Positions 7,945 to 16,799 of a DNA stretch of 64,000 nt are shown here, one piece after another. Below the pieces are notes generated by a model. That model saw only the letters and a list, made by a program, of their open reading frames with translations, had not been told where the DNA came from and did not search any database. Position 1 is the first letter of the stretch; each line of letters begins with the position of its first letter. The translations under genes were made by a program, and so were the position numbers. Source of the DNA: Streptomyces sp. S4.7 (GTDB lineage: Bacteria > Actinomycetota > Actinomycetes > Streptomycetales > Streptomycetaceae); the NCBI RefSeq assembly GCF_010384365.1, contig NZ_CP048397.1:5146001-5210000 (forward strand), given 5' to 3'.

Positions 7945-10221
7945 ATGCTGCGCCGAATCAAGTCAGAGCGCGCCGGACTCGTCGAGTCCGTCGCCGGCTG
8001 GTCCGCCAGAAACCGTACGGCGGCCATCGCCGCGTGGTTGCTCCTGGTCGTGATCGCCGTCATGTCCGGCTCCCTGTTCCCCGGTGAAGAGGCCAGGGCC
8101 ACCGACCCCGGTGAGGCGGGCCGGGGCCAGCGGATGGTCTCCGCGCAGGACGCCGGTGACTCGATACGCGAGAACGTGATGATCCGGGCCGGCGCCGGCG
8201 CCGCCCCCGCGACCCGGCGCGCCGCCACGAAGGACCTGGTCGCGGCGCTGCGCGCGGTGCCCGACGCCGTACGGGACGTGGGGTCTCCGCTCGGCGCCCA
8301 CGGCGGGCGCTGGGTGTCCGGGGACGGCATGGCCGACCTCGTGACCTTCGAGATCGCCGGTCCCGACGCCGAGTTCGGCGCCCACAGACAGGCCGCGGAC
8401 GCCGCAGTGGAGAAGGTGACGCGGCAGCACCCCGGGGCGCGCGTCGACCAGGCCGGCGACTCCAGCCTCGCGTCGGCGGTCGATGACGTGATCAAGAGCG
8501 ACATGAGGCGCGCCGAGACCACCTCGCTGCCCCTCACCGTCGTGATCCTGCTCGTCGTCTTCGGCTCACTGGCGGCCGCCGGGATCCCTCTGCTGCTGTC
8601 GGCGACCGCCGTCGCCGCCGCGTTCGGCCTGCTGGACACGCTCGGCCGGTGGGTGCCCTTCAACAGCGCCGCGTCCGCGATCGTGCTGCTCATCGGCATG
8701 GCCGTGGGCATCGACTACTCGCTGTTCCATCTGCGCCGGATCCGCGAGGAGCGCGCGGCGGGGCACCCCGTCCAGGAGGCGCTGCGGATCGCGTCGCGCA
8801 CCTCCGGCCACGCCGTCCTGGTGTCCGGTCTGACGGTCATGGTGTGCATGACCGGCCTGCTGTTCACAGGCGTCGACGTGTTCAAGGGGCTGACGCTCGG
8901 GACCGTCCTGGTGGTCGCTCTGGCGGTGCTCGGATCGGTGACGGCGCTGCCCGCGCTGGTGGCCGCGCTGGGCGACCGCGTCGATTTGGGCAGGATCCCG
9001 TGGCTGGGACGGCGGCGTACGGCGGCGGGCCGCTCCCGCCTCTGGACGGCCGTGGCGGGCCACGTCGTACGCCGTCCACTGCTCACCGGCGGCGTCGCGG
9101 CGCTCCTCCTCGCGGTCATGGCCCTTCCGGCGTTCGGGATGCACCTCCAGGACGCCACCCAGATCCAGAGCCTGCCGCGCGGCGTCTCGGCCGCCGCGGA
9201 CGCGGGCGCCCGGATGCAGCAGGTCTTCCCCGGCGTGACCACGCCCGCTCGCGTGGTGGTGTCGGCCGACGGCCCGGAGATACGGGCGGCGGCCGACCGG
9301 CTGCACGAGCAGGCCGCGCGGAGCGACGGGGCGCTGCGCGAGCCGATCACGATGGTGCCGGTCGGCGAGGTGCTGGTGATACGGGTGCCGTTGGCGGGGG
9401 CCGGTACGGACCCGCGGTCCGAACAGGCCCTGGAGTTCCTGCGGGAGAGGGCGCTGCCCGCGACCGTGGGGGCCGTGGAGGGCGTGGACCGGGTCGAGGT
9501 CGCGGTCGCGGGCCGGACCGCCATGCCGTACGACTTCACCCGGCAGGTGAACGCGCGGACGCCGCTGGTCTTCGCCTTCGTTCTCGTCCTGGCCTTCGTC
9601 CTGCTGGCCGTCGCCTTCCGCTCGCTCGCCCTGCCGCTGGTGTCGATCGCGCTGAACCTGCTGTCGATCGGCGCGGCGTACGGGGTGCTCGTCGCGGTCT
9701 TCCAGGGCGGCCGGCTGGAGTCACTGCTCGACTTCAACGCCTATGGGGGAGTGGTGAGTTGGCTGCCGCTTTTCATGTTCATCATTCTCTTCGGGCTGAG
9801 CATGGACTACCACATCTTCATCCTGAGCCGGATCCGCGAGCGGTGGACCGGTTCACCGGGGGGCCGCGACGCCTCGCACGAGGCGATCGTCGGCGGCATC
9901 GCCGCCAGCGCGGGTGTCGTGACCGGCGCGGCCGCCATCATGGTCGGCGTCTTCTCGGTCTTCACGACGCTGTCCTCGATCGAGTACAAGATGCTCGGCA
10001 CGGGGATGGCGGTGGCGATCCTCATCGACGCCACCGTCGTGCGGGGCGTGCTGCTGCCCGCGTCGCTCACGTTGCTGGGGGACCGGGCCTGGACGATGCC
10101 GGGGCGGTGGGGCCGGGGCGGGTCGGGGAGCTCGGCCGGCCGTCATGAGTACGGCGCGAGCACGGAACGCGCCTGGTCGCGGGCGAATCCGACGGCGTCG
10201 GGGAAGATCCCGAGGCCGTGA
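7945..10221 (+). CDS. MMPL-family (RND superfamily) membrane transporter
   Basis: 758 residues with two homologous halves, each a periplasmic-type loop plus a bundle of membrane helices, about 12 helices in total. The proton-relay motifs GIDYS (about residue 255) and SMDYH (about 620) are intact. Family members export lipids, lipoglycans or drugs by proton motive force. AAGGAG at 7930-7935 supports the ATG at 7945; the longer frame to 7558 is a shadow of the preceding gene. The last 79 bp overlap the 3' end of the convergent TetR gene. Confidence 0.9.
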   Translation: MLRRIKSERAGLVESVAGWSARNRTAAIAAWLLLVVIAVMSGSLFPGEEARATDPGEAGRGQRMVSAQDAGDSIRENVMIRAGAGAAPATRRAATKDLVAALRAVPDAVRDVGSPLGAHGGRWVSGDGMADLVTFEIAGPDAEFGAHRQAADAAVEKVTRQHPGARVDQAGDSSLASAVDDVIKSDMRRAETTSLPLTVVILLVVFGSLAAAGIPLLLSATAVAAAFGLLDTLGRWVPFNSAASAIVLLIGMAVGIDYSLFHLRRIREERAAGHPVQEALRIASRTSGHAVLVSGLTVMVCMTGLLFTGVDVFKGLTLGTVLVVALAVLGSVTALPALVAALGDRVDLGRIPWLGRRRTAAGRSRLWTAVAGHVVRRPLLTGGVAALLLAVMALPAFGMHLQDATQIQSLPRGVSAAADAGARMQQVFPGVTTPARVVVSADGPEIRAAADRLHEQAARSDGALREPITMVPVGEVLVIRVPLAGAGTDPRSEQALEFLRERALPATVGAVEGVDRVEVAVAGRTAMPYDFTRQVNARTPLVFAFVLVLAFVLLAVAFRSLALPLVSIALNLLSIGAAYGVLVAVFQGGRLESLLDFNAYGGVVSWLPLFMFIILFGLSMDYHIFILSRIRERWTGSPGGRDASHEAIVGGIAASAGVVTGAAAIMVGVFSVFTTLSSIEYKMLGTGMAVAILIDATVVRGVLLPASLTLLGDRAWTMPGRWGRGGSGSSAGRHEYGASTERAWSRANPTASGKIPRP

Positions 10222-10805
10222 GCGACGAGCGCGCCCTCGTGCAGGAGCATGAGCGTACGGGCGAGGCGGTCGGCCGCCTCGGACCCGATGGCCTCGCCCG
10301 GCGCCGTGACCTCCCGGGCGAGCGTGGTGAACAGCTCCAGCATCCACGCCTTCTGGCCGGTGATGACCGCGTACGCCGGATGCTCCGGATCGTCGATCTC
10401 CGCATGGGCGTTGACCATGCTGCACCCACGCGAGCCGTTCTCGGCCACCCAGTCCCGCGAGGCCGCGAAGACCGCGAGGACATGCTCGGCGGGTGACGGG
10501 GGAGCGGCGGCCAGCCGCTCGTCCAGGAAGGCGCGCCAGCGCTCGTCGCGGCCGGCCAGGTACTCGACGACGATCTGCTCCTTCGAGCCGAACCGGTCGT
10601 AGAGCGTCTTCTTGGTGACCCCCGCCTCGGCGGCGATGAGGTCGACGCCGACGGCGTGGATGCCGCGTTCGTAGAAGAGCCGCGACGCCGCGTCCAGGGC
10701 GCGGCGCGCGCCGGGGGTCAGGACGATCCGGTGGGGTGGTTGCGGCCTTCTCGTCCCGCGCGCCGGCGTCGGCTGCTCGGGGGTGCTGCTCGTGATCCGG
10801 CTCAT
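10143..10805 (-). CDS. TetR/AcrR-family repressor
   Basis: 220 residues. The N-terminal HTH (about 35-80) reads RRALDAASRLFYERGIHAVGVDLIAAEAGVTKKTLYDRFGSKEQI, canonical for TetR. A ligand-binding helical domain follows with no recognisable ligand signature; the SRGCSMVNAHAEI stretch is common in regulators of efflux genes. The start at 10805 is followed upstream by two inverted operator-like sites, then the divergent EamA exporter, so it probably represses itself and that exporter. Its 3' end overlaps the MMPL gene by 79 bp. Confidence 0.9.
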   Translation of the reverse strand: MSRITSSTPEQPTPARGTRRPQPPHRIVLTPGARRALDAASRLFYERGIHAVGVDLIAAEAGVTKKTLYDRFGSKEQIVVEYLAGRDERWRAFLDERLAAAPPSPAEHVLAVFAASRDWVAENGSRGCSMVNAHAEIDDPEHPAYAVITGQKAWMLELFTTLAREVTAPGEAIGSEAADRLARTLMLLHEGALVAHGLGIFPDAVGFARDQARSVLAPYS

Positions 10806-10813
10806 GGTGAAAA

Positions 10814-10830
10814 GTATACCGCTCTGTATA
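10814..10830 (-). promoter_or_regulatory. TetR operator half, proximal to the repressor gene
   Basis: GTATACCGCTCTGTATA; read on the minus strand it matches the second site at 10845-10861 (TA-ACAGA-CGGTATAC pattern). It lies only 8 bp from the repressor start codon. Confidence 0.7.
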
Positions 10831-10896
10831 GTGAAGGAGGTGAGTAAACAGATCGGTATACCTGTCTCCTCGCCCAAGGGCGGTGTCCTGCCATGA
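10831..10896 (+). other. Possible leader ORF coupled to the EamA gene
   Basis: An open frame from GTG 10831 (or GTG 10840) runs 21 (or 18) codons and stops with a TGA that overlaps the exporter ATG (ATGA, 10893-10896). The exporter has no strong ribosome binding site of its own. No clear ribosome binding site precedes either GTG at normal spacing, so this is tentative. Confidence 0.25.
10845..10861 (+). promoter_or_regulatory. TetR operator half, proximal to the EamA gene
   Basis: TAAACAGATCGGTATAC, an inverted copy of the site at 10814-10830. The pair, centred 31 bp apart in the 87-bp divergent region, is the best candidate binding site of the adjacent TetR protein. Confidence 0.7.
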
Positions 10897-11825
10897 ACCT
10901 CCTCCTCGCCGTCGCGTTCGTCCTCTGCTGGAGCTCCGGCTTCATCGGCGCGAAGCTCGGCGCCGGCAGCGCCGACGCCGTCACGGTCCTGATGTGGCGG
11001 TTCCTGCCCCTGGCGCTGGTCCTGGGGGCGGTCGCCGTCACCCGCGCCCGCGCCGCCTGGCGCGGGCTGACGGCGCGCGACGTGCTGCGCCAGTGCGTGA
11101 TCGGCGCGCTGTCCCAGAGCGGCTACCTCCTCACCGTCTACTACGCGATCCAGCTCGGCGTCTCCAGCGGCACCACCGCCCTGATCGACGGGACGCAGCC
11201 GCTCGTCGCGGGCGCGCTGGCCGGACCCCTGCTGCGGAGTCACGTCTCCGGGCGCCAGTGGCTGGGCCTGTGCCTGGGGGTGACGGGCGTGCTCGTCGTG
11301 ACGTCGGCGGACGCGGCGGCCGCGCAGGGCGTCGAGCCGTGGGCGTACGGGGTGCCGTTCCTCGGCATGCTGTCGCTGGTGGCCGCCACCTTCCTGGAGA
11401 GCCGCTCCCGCACGGTGGTCGCGCCCTCCGTGGCGATGACGATCCACTGCGGTACGAGCGCCGTCGTCTTCACCGCCCTCGCGGCGGCGGCGGGCGCCGC
11501 GGTGCCGCCCGCCGAGACGTCCTTCTGGGTGGCCGTCGGCTGGCTGGTGGTCCTGGCGACGTTCGGCGGATACGGCCTCTACTGGCTGGTCCTGCGCCGC
11601 TCCGGGGTGATGCGGGTGAACACCCTGATGTTCCTCATGGCGCCCGTCACGGCGGTCTGGGGAGCGATCATGTTCGGCGAACCCTTCGGCCCGAGCACGG
11701 CCGCCGGCCTCGCCGTCGCGCTGCTCGCGGTGGTGGTCGTTCGGGGCGGGGCGGCCCGTACGGCGCCCGGCGGAAACTCCGGTGACGTGCCGGCCCGTCG
11801 CGCCGACAATGGCACGTGGGTGTGA
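10893..11825 (+). CDS. EamA-family (drug/metabolite) transporter
   Basis: 310 residues with ten predicted membrane helices in two EamA repeats. The N-terminus starts within the first helix (LLLAVAFVLCWSSGFIGAKLG), typical of DMT exporters; the second repeat contains LVFLMAPVTAVWGAIMFGE-like signature residues near 245-265. Substrate is unknown; such proteins export amino acids, sugars or drugs. Divergent to, and probably repressed by, the TetR gene. The RidA-like gene begins 68 bp downstream and may be cotranscribed. Confidence 0.87.
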   Translation: MNLLLAVAFVLCWSSGFIGAKLGAGSADAVTVLMWRFLPLALVLGAVAVTRARAAWRGLTARDVLRQCVIGALSQSGYLLTVYYAIQLGVSSGTTALIDGTQPLVAGALAGPLLRSHVSGRQWLGLCLGVTGVLVVTSADAAAAQGVEPWAYGVPFLGMLSLVAATFLESRSRTVVAPSVAMTIHCGTSAVVFTALAAAAGAAVPPAETSFWVAVGWLVVLATFGGYGLYWLVLRRSGVMRVNTLMFLMAPVTAVWGAIMFGEPFGPSTAAGLAVALLAVVVVRGGAARTAPGGNSGDVPARRADNGTWV

Positions 11826-11893
11826 CCGCGCGCCTTCTCCGCGCCGGTGCCCCGATGCCTCGCAGACCCACCAACAGGCAAAGGAGCGACCGC

Positions 11894-12322
11894 ATGGTGC
11901 GGCGCAGAGTTGTCCCCGCCCTCTTCCCGCCGCCCGGCTACGCGCACGCGGCGGTCGTCGAGACCGACCGGCGCCTGGCGTTCCTGGCGGGCTCCGTACC
12001 GCTCGACAAGGACGGCACACTCGTCGGGCCGGGCGACTTCGCGGCCCAGACCGAACAGGTCCTGGCGAATCTCGAGACCGCGCTGCGCGCCGTCGGCAGC
12101 GATCTGGACCGGGTGGTGACCACCGACGTGTACGTGGTGTCGTCGGACCCGGCGGACCTGAGCCGGGTCTGGGACGTCGTCCACGCCTCGGGTCTCACCA
12201 CCGGGCCGCACACGTCCACACTGCTCGGAGTCGGGTGCCTCGGCTACACCGGGCAACTGGTGGAGATCACGGCGGTGGCCGAGGTCGCCGAAGCCGAGGA
12301 CCTCGCACTTCCGGCCGGTTGA
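11894..12322 (+). CDS. RidA family protein (Rid-like, atypical)
   Basis: 142 residues with the YjgF/YER057c/UK114 chorismate-mutase-like fold: GYAHAAVVE, LAFLAGSVPLDKDG, and a C-terminal GQLVEITAVAEV strand. Classical RidA hydrolyses reactive enamines/imines and needs an Arg in a PARST-like motif; here that motif reads PHTST, so imine deaminase activity is doubtful and it may belong to another Rid subgroup. AAGGAG at 11881-11886 sets the ATG at 11894; the in-frame extension upstream overlaps the exporter. Likely cotranscribed with the EamA gene. Confidence 0.82.
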   Translation: MVRRRVVPALFPPPGYAHAAVVETDRRLAFLAGSVPLDKDGTLVGPGDFAAQTEQVLANLETALRAVGSDLDRVVTTDVYVVSSDPADLSRVWDVVHASGLTTGPHTSTLLGVGCLGYTGQLVEITAVAEVAEAEDLALPAG

Positions 12323-12333
12323 CGCCGGGACGC

Positions 12334-12370
12334 CGACGCCGCCGGTCCGGGGGCGCGGACGGCGGCGTCG
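12334..12370. terminator. Bidirectional hairpin terminator
   Basis: CGACGCCGCC plus GTCCG pairs with CGGAC plus GGCGGCGTCG, 15 bp with one bulged G and a 6-nt loop, between the convergent RidA-like and sigma factor genes. Confidence 0.65.
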
Positions 12371-12381
12371 ACGCGGCTTGT

Positions 12382-12456
12382 GCGGTCCGCAGCGGTCCGG
12401 CGTGGTCCACAGCGGTCCGCAGCGGCTCGGGTGGCTCGGGTGGGCTCGGGTGGCTC
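12382..12456. repeat. Short direct repeats after the sigma factor gene
   Basis: Several imperfect copies of GCGGTCCGCA are followed by GGCTCGGGT repeated about four times. It is simple-sequence DNA next to the sigma factor stop codon, with no coding signal. Confidence 0.7.
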
Positions 12457-12458
12457 GC

Positions 12459-13331
12459 TCAGCCGTCGGCGAGCATGCCGTCCCGGAGCTTGGCCAGGGT
12501 CCGGGCCAGGATTCTGGAGATCTGCATCTGCGAGACGCCGAAGCGCTCGCCGATCTGGGACTGGGTCAGTTCCTGCCCGTAGCGCAGCTCAAGGATCTGG
12601 CGCTCCCGCTCGTCCAGTGTGCTCAACAGCGGCGCCAGGCTGTGGAAGTCCTCGACCAGCTCCATGGCGGGGTCGCACGCGCCGACGAAGTCGGCGACGG
12701 ACGCACCGCTCCTGCCGGGGGCGCCCGTGCCGGAATCGGCGGGCAGGTCGAGCGAGTCGGAGTTGTACCCGTTGGCGGCGATCAGCCCTTCGATGATCTC
12801 CTCCTCGCTCAGCTTCAGATGCTCGGCCAACTCCCTCACCGTCGGCTCCCGGTCGAGCCGCACGGCGAGCTGGTCCTTGGCCCGCGCGAGCTGTATCCGC
12901 AACTCCTGGAGCCGGCGCGGCACATGCACGGCCCAACTGGTGTCACGGAAGAAGCGCTTGATCTCACCGACGATGTACGGCACGGCGAACGAGGTGAACT
13001 CCACCTCGCGCGACAGCTCGAACCGGTCGATGGCCTTGATCAGACCGATCGTCCCGACCTGGACGATGTCCTCCAGCTGGTCGTCCCGGTTACGGAACCG
13101 CTGGGCGGCGAACCTGACCAGCGACAGGTTCATCTCGATCAGTGTGTTGCGCGCGTACTGGTACTCGTGCGTGCCCTCTTCGAGGACCTGCAACTGCTGG
13201 AAGAACACCTTCGACAACTCACGCGCGTCCCTGGGCGCGACCTGACCCGCGTCCTCGATCCACGGAAGCTCCCCGACCCGTGGCCCCGTCAGAGGTTCGG
13301 CGGTTCTCGTGAACTGGGTGGACATGGACAT
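12459..13331 (-). CDS. RNA polymerase sigma factor, SigB/SigF/SigG family
   Basis: 290 residues with regions 2, 3 and 4 of group 3 sigma-70 factors. Region 2 contains LVRFAAQRFRNRDDQLEDIVQVGTIGLIKAIDRFE-type sequence, region 3 the HVPRRLQEL helix, and region 4 the LTQSQIGERFGVSQMQISRILAR helix-turn-helix that reads the -35 element. Streptomycetes carry several such paralogues for stress and development; I cannot say which one this is. No anti-sigma or anti-anti-sigma gene is adjacent, so partner switching, if any, is by unlinked genes. GGGAGGGA at 13341-13348 supports the ATG at 13331. Confidence 0.92.
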   Translation of the reverse strand: MSMSTQFTRTAEPLTGPRVGELPWIEDAGQVAPRDARELSKVFFQQLQVLEEGTHEYQYARNTLIEMNLSLVRFAAQRFRNRDDQLEDIVQVGTIGLIKAIDRFELSREVEFTSFAVPYIVGEIKRFFRDTSWAVHVPRRLQELRIQLARAKDQLAVRLDREPTVRELAEHLKLSEEEIIEGLIAANGYNSDSLDLPADSGTGAPGRSGASVADFVGACDPAMELVEDFHSLAPLLSTLDERERQILELRYGQELTQSQIGERFGVSQMQISRILARTLAKLRDGMLADG

Positions 13332-13442
13332 GATGTTGATTCCCTCCCGGATCGGCGAGCGGGGGGCTCGCCGACGCGACGTGTGCCCTGCCCTCCCCCG
13401 GCTATGCGCGCTCCGCACACATTTTCTCCCCGTCGTCGCCCC

Positions 13443-13506
13443 CGAAAAGAAGACCGCACCCGCTCCGGCATGGACGCCACTCTCGGCGTCCGCGGAACGG
13501 GTGCGG
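13443..13506 (-). terminator. Intrinsic terminator of sodN
   Basis: A long hairpin (outer arms CCGCACCCG 13454-13462 and CGGGTGCGG 13498-13506, inner arms GGACGCC and GGCGTCC) is followed on the minus strand by TCTTCTTTTC, giving a U-rich tail. It lies just downstream of sodN and before the sigma factor promoter. Confidence 0.8.
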
Positions 13507-13559
13507 AACGGCAGGCATGATGACCGGCGAAAGTGCAGGTCAGGGGGCCCAGCCAGGGG

Positions 13560-13955
13560 TCAGGCCTTCTTGGTCTCCCAGAAGATCTTGTCGATCTGGG
13601 CGATGTAGTCCAGGGCCTTCTGGCCCGTCGCCGGGTCCGTCGAGCCCTTCGCGGCCGACAGCGCCTTCAGGGCGTCGTTGACCAGCTGGTGCAGCTCCGG
13701 GTACTTCTCGAAGTGCGGGGGCTTGAAGTAGTCGCTCCACAGCACCGAGACATGGTGCTTGGCGAGTTCGGCGCGCTGTTCCTTGATGACCGTGGCGCGG
13801 GCCTGGAAGTGCGCGTCGTCGTTGCCCGCCATCTTTTCCTGGACGGCCTTGACCGACTCGGCTTCGATGCGGGCCTGGGCGGGGTCGTACACGCCGCAGG
13901 GGAGGTCGCAGTGAGCGCTGACCTTCACCTTGGGTGCAAACAGGCGGGAAAGCAT
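13560..13955 (-). CDS. sodN: Nickel-dependent superoxide dismutase
   Basis: 131 residues. After a 14-residue propeptide the mature protein begins HCDLPCGVYDPAQ, the nickel hook that binds Ni through the N-terminal amine, His1, Cys2 and Cys6. The remainder forms the four-helix bundle that assembles into the hexamer. It dismutates superoxide in the cytoplasm and its expression in Streptomyces is nickel-induced, through Nur control of the iron enzyme. The divergent sodX gene encodes the protease that removes the propeptide. The ATG at 13955 has GGAAGGACAG upstream. Confidence 0.97.
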   Translation of the reverse strand: MLSRLFAPKVKVSAHCDLPCGVYDPAQARIEAESVKAVQEKMAGNDDAHFQARATVIKEQRAELAKHHVSVLWSDYFKPPHFEKYPELHQLVNDALKALSAAKGSTDPATGQKALDYIAQIDKIFWETKKA

Positions 13956-14105
13956 GGAGCTGTCCTTCCTCGTGATCGTCTTCTCAGGTGGGACATTACT
14001 CCGTGAGAGGCCGGATTTCGCGAGTGCCCCCTAGGGCTTAGGACAAAAGTCCGGGGTCGGATCGGGACCGGCGGCGGAACGTACCGTGGGACCGGGAGGT
14101 GCCGG

Positions 14106-14525
14106 ATGACGGAGCACGGGCGCGAGCCGAGAGCGCTGTTGGGGATCGCGGAGGTGTCGGGACCGTCCATGTATCCCACCCTGAAACAAGGGGACCAACT
14201 GCTGGTGCACTACCACGCACCCGTGAGGGTCGGGGACATCGCCGTACTGAAACATCCGCTCCAGCAGGATCTGCTCATCGTGAAGCGGCTGGTCGAGCGA
14301 CGCGACGGCGGATGGTGGGTGCTCGGGGACAATCCGGGCGCCGAGGGGGACAGCCGGGTGTTCGGGGCCGTCCCCGGCGAACTGCTGCTCGGCCGGGTGC
14401 GGGCCCGTTACCGGCCGCGCGCCGAGGATCAGCGGTCGGTGGCCGGCGCGTTCGCGTGGGCCTTCTCCGCGCTGCGGCCCGTGCTGTCCGACCGCTCCGT
14501 CTCCAGGCGTTTGCGGGCCCGGTAG
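14106..14525 (+). CDS. sodX: Nickel-type superoxide dismutase maturation protease
   Basis: 139 residues of the signal peptidase S24/S26 fold. Catalytic Ser21 lies in SGPSMYPTL and the general-base Lys60 in LLIVKRLV; the second conserved box DNPGAEGDSR follows. No N-terminal membrane anchor is present, fitting a cytoplasmic enzyme that cleaves the SodN propeptide to expose the nickel-binding His1. GGGAGGTG precedes the ATG. Divergent from sodN over 150 bp, as in other actinobacteria. The last 97 bp overlap the convergent CGNR gene. Confidence 0.93.
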   Translation: MTEHGREPRALLGIAEVSGPSMYPTLKQGDQLLVHYHAPVRVGDIAVLKHPLQQDLLIVKRLVERRDGGWWVLGDNPGAEGDSRVFGAVPGELLLGRVRARYRPRAEDQRSVAGAFAWAFSALRPVLSDRSVSRRLRAR

Positions 14526-15058
14526 GCGGCGACGTTGGCGCGTGTCGCGCAGCGGTCCGAACAGTAGCGGCGCGAGCGGTTGGTCGACGTGTCGAGGTAG
14601 GCGTTGCGGCAGGGCGCGGCCTGGCACAGGCCGAGCCGGTCCACCCCGTACTCCGTCAGATGGAACGCCAGGCCCATCGCGGCGATCGCCGCGAACCCGG
14701 AGGTCGCGTTCGACGAGTGCTCGGCCAGATGCATGTGCCAGCGAGGACGCCCCTCGTCGTCGAGGAAGTCGTGGCCCGAGATCTGCGGGCTGACGGGGAA
14801 CTCCAGCAGCAGCGAATTGAGCAGGTCGACCGCGTGCGTGGCCTCGTCCCCGTCGGCCGCCGCGAAGATCGCGCGCAGCCGTCCCCGTACGGAACGGAAG
14901 CGGGTGACGTCCGCGTCGGTCGCGCGGCGCGACGCCTGGGTGGAGGCGCCGAAGAGGGCGCGGACCGCTTCGACCGAGGTCAGGGTGTCCGTACCGCGGG
15001 CCGGTTCCTCGGTGTTGACCAGGCGTACGGCGTAGTCCGAGTAAGAGGCCAGTTCCAC
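14429..15058 (-). CDS. CGNR zinc finger (ABATE domain) regulator
   Basis: 209 residues. The N-terminal ABATE-type domain (about 1-140) is followed by a C-terminal zinc finger with cysteines in CQAAPC and RYCSDRC; the namesake CGNR tetrad here reads CATR. These proteins are presumed transcription regulators; the ligand is unknown. The ATG at 15058 faces the methyltransferase gene across an 80-bp divergent region with an inverted repeat. The 3' end overlaps sodX by 97 bp, tail to tail. Confidence 0.85.
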   Translation of the reverse strand: MELASYSDYAVRLVNTEEPARGTDTLTSVEAVRALFGASTQASRRATDADVTRFRSVRGRLRAIFAAADGDEATHAVDLLNSLLLEFPVSPQISGHDFLDDEGRPRWHMHLAEHSSNATSGFAAIAAMGLAFHLTEYGVDRLGLCQAAPCRNAYLDTSTNRSRRYCSDRCATRANVAAYRARKRLETERSDSTGRSAEKAHANAPATDR

Positions 15059-15090
15059 TTGTAGTCCTTACGGCAGCGGTCTAGGGTCGG

Positions 15091-15123
15091 CGTAATAGCT
15101 GTTCTTGCCTACAGGGTATTACG
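15091..15123. promoter_or_regulatory. Inverted repeat between CGNR regulator and methyltransferase
   Basis: CGTAATA (15091-15097) and TATTACG (15117-15123), perfect 7-bp arms 19 bp apart in the 80-bp divergent region. It may be an operator for the CGNR protein or overlap both -10 regions. Confidence 0.45.
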
Positions 15124-15138
15124 GAGCGGAGGGTTTCG

Positions 15139-15939
15139 ATGGTGGACACGGGGACGGACACGGGGACCGCTGTGAGGGGCGCGCCCACGCCGGAGCGGCT
15201 CCGCTGGCGGGCCTGGCAGGACAGCTGGGACCGCCAGCAGGAGTGGTACATGCCCGACCGCGAGGAGCGCTTCCGGGTGATGCTCGACATGGTCGAGGCC
15301 CTGGTGGGACCCGAACCGAGGGTGCTCGACCTCGCCTGCGGCACGGGCAGCATCACCGACCGGCTCTTCCACCGCTTCCCGGCGGCCACCAGCACCGGCG
15401 TCGACCTCGACCCCGCGCTGCTCGCCGTCGCGGGCGGCTACTTCGCCGACGACACGCGCCTGACCCTGGTGCGGGCCGACCTCAAGGACCCCGACTGGAC
15501 GGCGAAGCTGCCGTACGAGTCGTACGACGCCGTCCTCACCGCCACCGCGCTGCACTGGCTGCACAGCGAACCGCTGGCCGTGCTGTACGGGCAGATCGCC
15601 GGCCTCGTCAGGCCCGGCGGCGTCTTCATGAACGCCGACCACATGACGGACGAGGGCACGCCCCGCATCAACGCCGCCGAACGCGCGCACCGGCACCGGG
15701 AGATGGACCGCGCCAAGGCGGAGGGCGCCGTCGACTGGGCCGACTGGTGGGACCTCGCCGCCAAGGACCCGGAGCTCGCGGGGCCGACCGCCGAGCGGTT
15801 CGCGATCTACGGCGAGCACGCGGACGGCGACACCCCCTCCGTCGCCTGGCACGCGAAGACCCTGATCGACGCGGGCTTCGGCGAGGCGCGCCCGGTCTGG
15901 TCCTCGCCGTCGGACTCGCTGATGCTCGCCCTGAAGTAG
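15139..15939 (+). CDS. Class I SAM-dependent methyltransferase
   Basis: 266 residues. Motif I VLDLACGTGSITDRL is at about 57-71, the acidic end of beta-2 is GVDLDPALL, and LTATALHWLH is the motif IV/post-I region, all of a Methyltransf_25-type fold. The substrate is not indicated. The N-terminus is rich in Thr/Gly/Asp and probably disordered. It is divergent from the CGNR gene, which may regulate it, and is closed by a 17-bp bidirectional terminator. Confidence 0.87.
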   Translation: MVDTGTDTGTAVRGAPTPERLRWRAWQDSWDRQQEWYMPDREERFRVMLDMVEALVGPEPRVLDLACGTGSITDRLFHRFPAATSTGVDLDPALLAVAGGYFADDTRLTLVRADLKDPDWTAKLPYESYDAVLTATALHWLHSEPLAVLYGQIAGLVRPGGVFMNADHMTDEGTPRINAAERAHRHREMDRAKAEGAVDWADWWDLAAKDPELAGPTAERFAIYGEHADGDTPSVAWHAKTLIDAGFGEARPVWSSPSDSLMLALK

Positions 15940-15947
15940 GCGGCACG

Positions 15948-15991
15948 GACGAGGGGTGCCACGGACCCGACGGCCCGTGGCACCCCTCGTC
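15948..15991. terminator. Bidirectional terminator, 17-bp perfect stem
   Basis: Arms 15948-15964 and 15975-15991 pair perfectly around a 10-nt loop, between the convergent methyltransferase and ABC ATPase genes. Confidence 0.85.
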
Positions 15992-15998
15992 GCCGCGG

Positions 15999-16795
<797 letters not shown>

Positions 16796-16799
<4 letters not shown>

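Noticed and set aside
8649..10148. Long frames overlapping the MMPL gene on both strands
   Set aside because: They mirror the MMPL codon pattern in other phases; the MMPL frame has the conserved motifs and membrane helices.
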